Below the pieces are notes generated by a model that did no database searches, had not been told where the DNA came from, and was given only the letters and a program-made list of their open reading frames with translations. A stretch of DNA of 64,000 nt, taken from Sphingobium sp. WTD-1 (GTDB lineage Bacteria; Pseudomonadota; Alphaproteobacteria; Sphingomonadales; Sphingomonadaceae). The translations under genes were made by a program, and so were the position numbers. Location of the stretch: the NCBI RefSeq assembly GCF_030128825.1, contig NZ_CP119127.1, forward strand, positions 2,666,001 to 2,730,000, written 5' to 3'. Shown piece by piece: positions 62,668-64,000 of this stretch. Each line of letters begins with the position of its first letter. The stretch's first letter is position 1.

Positions 62668-64000
62668 ACATGACGCTCCACCCCTCCATTGTCCGGGCGA
62701 CGGCATCGGCGGACGGCACGCTTCTGAGTGCCGACGCGCCGCTGCTTGCCCTGCAACGGGAGGCGGGGAGTGATCTGCTGGGGCCGCTCGCCATTCCGCA
62801 ACTGGCCGCCGTGGTGCGGCTGGCGGCGCGGCTGGGTGTCACCGTATCGCGTCCTGTAGTCGCGGCGGCCGAGCGGGGCGATATCGACATGTGGGTGCGG
62901 GCGCGCAGCGACGAAGGGCCGGACGGACGCATCGTGTCGCTGGCGGTGGTCGACTGGAACGAGCGGCCGCCGCTCGCCAATGCCGGTGACCATAGCCGGC
63001 GCGAGGCCGACCTGGCGGCGCTGGCCGATGGCTGGACCTGGCAGATCGACACCCAGTTGCAGTTCCAGATGGCGATTGCCGGGACCGACCGGCAGGGTGC
63101 ATTGCCGACGCAGCCGCCCCTGCCGGGCAGTCGTTTTTCCAGCTATTTCGAACTGCAGAGCGATGGCGAGGGCGACATGGCGATCCTGCGCGGCTTTACC
63201 CAGCGCCGCGCCTTCCGCGATCAGGTTGCGACACTCGTGCATGATCCCGAACAGCATGTGCGGCTGGCGGGCTTTCCACTGTTCGACCTGGCCGGCCATC
63301 TGGTCGGCTATCGCGGCAAGGCCTGCCCGATCGAGCGGCCGCCGGCGCTGGCGCGGGCGGATATGACGCAATTGTCGCTCTATCCCGGCGAGTTCGGCAA
63401 GCGGCTTGATCGCTCGCTGCGTCAGCCGCTGGGGCGGATCATCGCCAATGCCGACACGATCGGCGCACAGCTGGAAGGGCCGTTGCGGCCCGATTATGCC
63501 GACTATGCCAATGATATCGCGACGGCCGGCCGTCACCTGATGGCGCTGGTCGACGATCTGGCGGATCTGCAGGCGATCGACCGACCCGATTTCGGCGTGA
63601 TCATCGAGGATGTCGACCTCGCGGACCTGGGCCGGCGGTCCGGCGGCCTGCTGACGGTCAAGGCGCTGGATCGGCACATCAAGATTCATTGCCCGGACGT
63701 CGATCAGGTGCTGATGGCGAAGGGCGAGTTCCGCCGTGTGCTGCAGATACTGGTCAATCTGGTCGGCAATGCGGTGCGTTATTCGCCCGAGGGATCGCAG
63801 GTCCGCATCGTCGTCGAGCGCGAGCATCGGCAGGCACGGGTGCTGGTGATCGACCAGGGGGCGGGCGTGGCGCTGGAGGATCGCGAGAAGATTTTCGACA
63901 AGTTCGAGCGACTGGGGCGCGACGATCCGGGCGGCAGCGGGCTTGGCCTCTATATCTCGCGCAAACTGGCGCGGGCGATGGGCGGCGACATCAGCATCGG
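62664..64000 (+). CDS. atypical sensor histidine kinase, H-box His missing (partial, runs off the window)
   Basis: At least 445 residues are in frame to the window end. An N-terminal region of about 230 residues of unknown fold precedes a DHp-like helix at about 240-300. The H-box reads DRSLRQPLGRI instead of HELRTPL-type, with Arg250 (codon CGC at 63411) where the phospho-His belongs. The ATP domain is intact: N-box NLVGNAVRYS near residue 365, DQGAGV, FDKFER and GSGLGLYIS near residue 427. It may be a pseudokinase, a phosphatase-only or an allosteric scaffold. Start overlaps the preceding stop. Confidence 0.85.
   Translation, partial: MNMTLHPSIVRATASADGTLLSADAPLLALQREAGSDLLGPLAIPQLAAVVRLAARLGVTVSRPVVAAAERGDIDMWVRARSDEGPDGRIVSLAVVDWNERPPLANAGDHSRREADLAALADGWTWQIDTQLQFQMAIAGTDRQGALPTQPPLPGSRFSSYFELQSDGEGDMAILRGFTQRRAFRDQVATLVHDPEQHVRLAGFPLFDLAGHLVGYRGKACPIERPPALARADMTQLSLYPGEFGKRLDRSLRQPLGRIIANADTIGAQLEGPLRPDYADYANDIATAGRHLMALVDDLADLQAIDRPDFGVIIEDVDLADLGRRSGGLLTVKALDRHIKIHCPDVDQVLMAKGEFRRVLQILVNLVGNAVRYSPEGSQVRIVVEREHRQARVLVIDQGAGVALEDREKIFDKFERLGRDDPGGSGLGLYISRKLARAMGGDISI

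Overview
The window is GC-rich chromosomal DNA of an alphaproteobacterium, most likely a sphingomonad (Sphingobium/Sphingomonas-like). Evidence: a large STN-domain TonB-dependent receptor, alphaproteobacterial families (UPF0262, DUF2093, DUF2849, DUF934), short overlapping operons, many GTG/TTG starts, and dispersed palindromic repeats. This placement is inference; there is no rRNA gene here. No prophage, insertion sequence, CRISPR array or transposase was seen. Gene starts were chosen from Shine-Dalgarno-like sequences and family lengths.

Layout. 1-3.2 kb: C-terminal fragment of an unidentified, possibly regulatory protein, then a TonB-dependent receptor. 3.3-6.3 kb: minus-strand run with UPF0262, a GH25 lysozyme-like protein, cytidine deaminase, dCTP deaminase and a PPP-type phosphatase. 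6.5-8 kb: dnaB. 8-12.2 kb: MAPEG protein, secreted CocE/NonD hydrolase, secreted DUF885 protein. 12.3-16.3 kb: assimilatory sulfate reduction operon (cobA, DUF2849, cysI, DUF934, cysH). 16.4-18.7 kb: astD and an RBBP9-type hydrolase. 18.9-19.5 kb: a near-consensus sigma-54 promoter in front of two tandem 82-residue secreted proteins. 20-26 kb: lipoprotein, selO, alpha/beta hydrolase, glycosyltransferase, nitronate monooxygenase-like enzyme, DUF2093. 26.5-28.9 kb: glutathione-dependent formaldehyde detoxification (class III ADH, VOC protein, S-formylglutathione hydrolase). 29-32.6 kb: DUF6678, purU, a 2-oxoadipate dioxygenase-type gene and a divergent LysR regulator. 32.6-36.5 kb: Sel1/SPOR protein divergent from an orphan ParA, a ribbon-helix-helix partner and a SPOR lipoprotein. 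36.7-41.9 kb: tRNA-Asn, nadK, moaA, a GGDEF/EAL protein and two envelope proteins. 42-45 kb: two tandem 378-residue paralogues, almost identical at both ends, and DUF2322. 46-57 kb: mfd, sdhE, recG, an MscS channel, a PilZ protein, tyrS and anmK. 57-64 kb: a giant membrane-anchored coiled-coil protein, then an Hpt-like protein, two unknown proteins and a sensor kinase that runs off the end.

Most interesting points. In the last cluster both places where a phosphorelay should carry a phospho-accepting histidine have another residue (Trp in the Hpt motif, Arg in the kinase H-box), while the kinase ATP-binding domain is intact. The tandem paralogues at 42-45 kb look like products of gene conversion around a diversified segment. 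A GACGCGAC-type intergenic repeat family occurs in three separate gaps. The small tandem secreted proteins sit behind a sigma-54-type promoter. The ParA/RHH/SPOR locus looks like a chromosomal positioning module.
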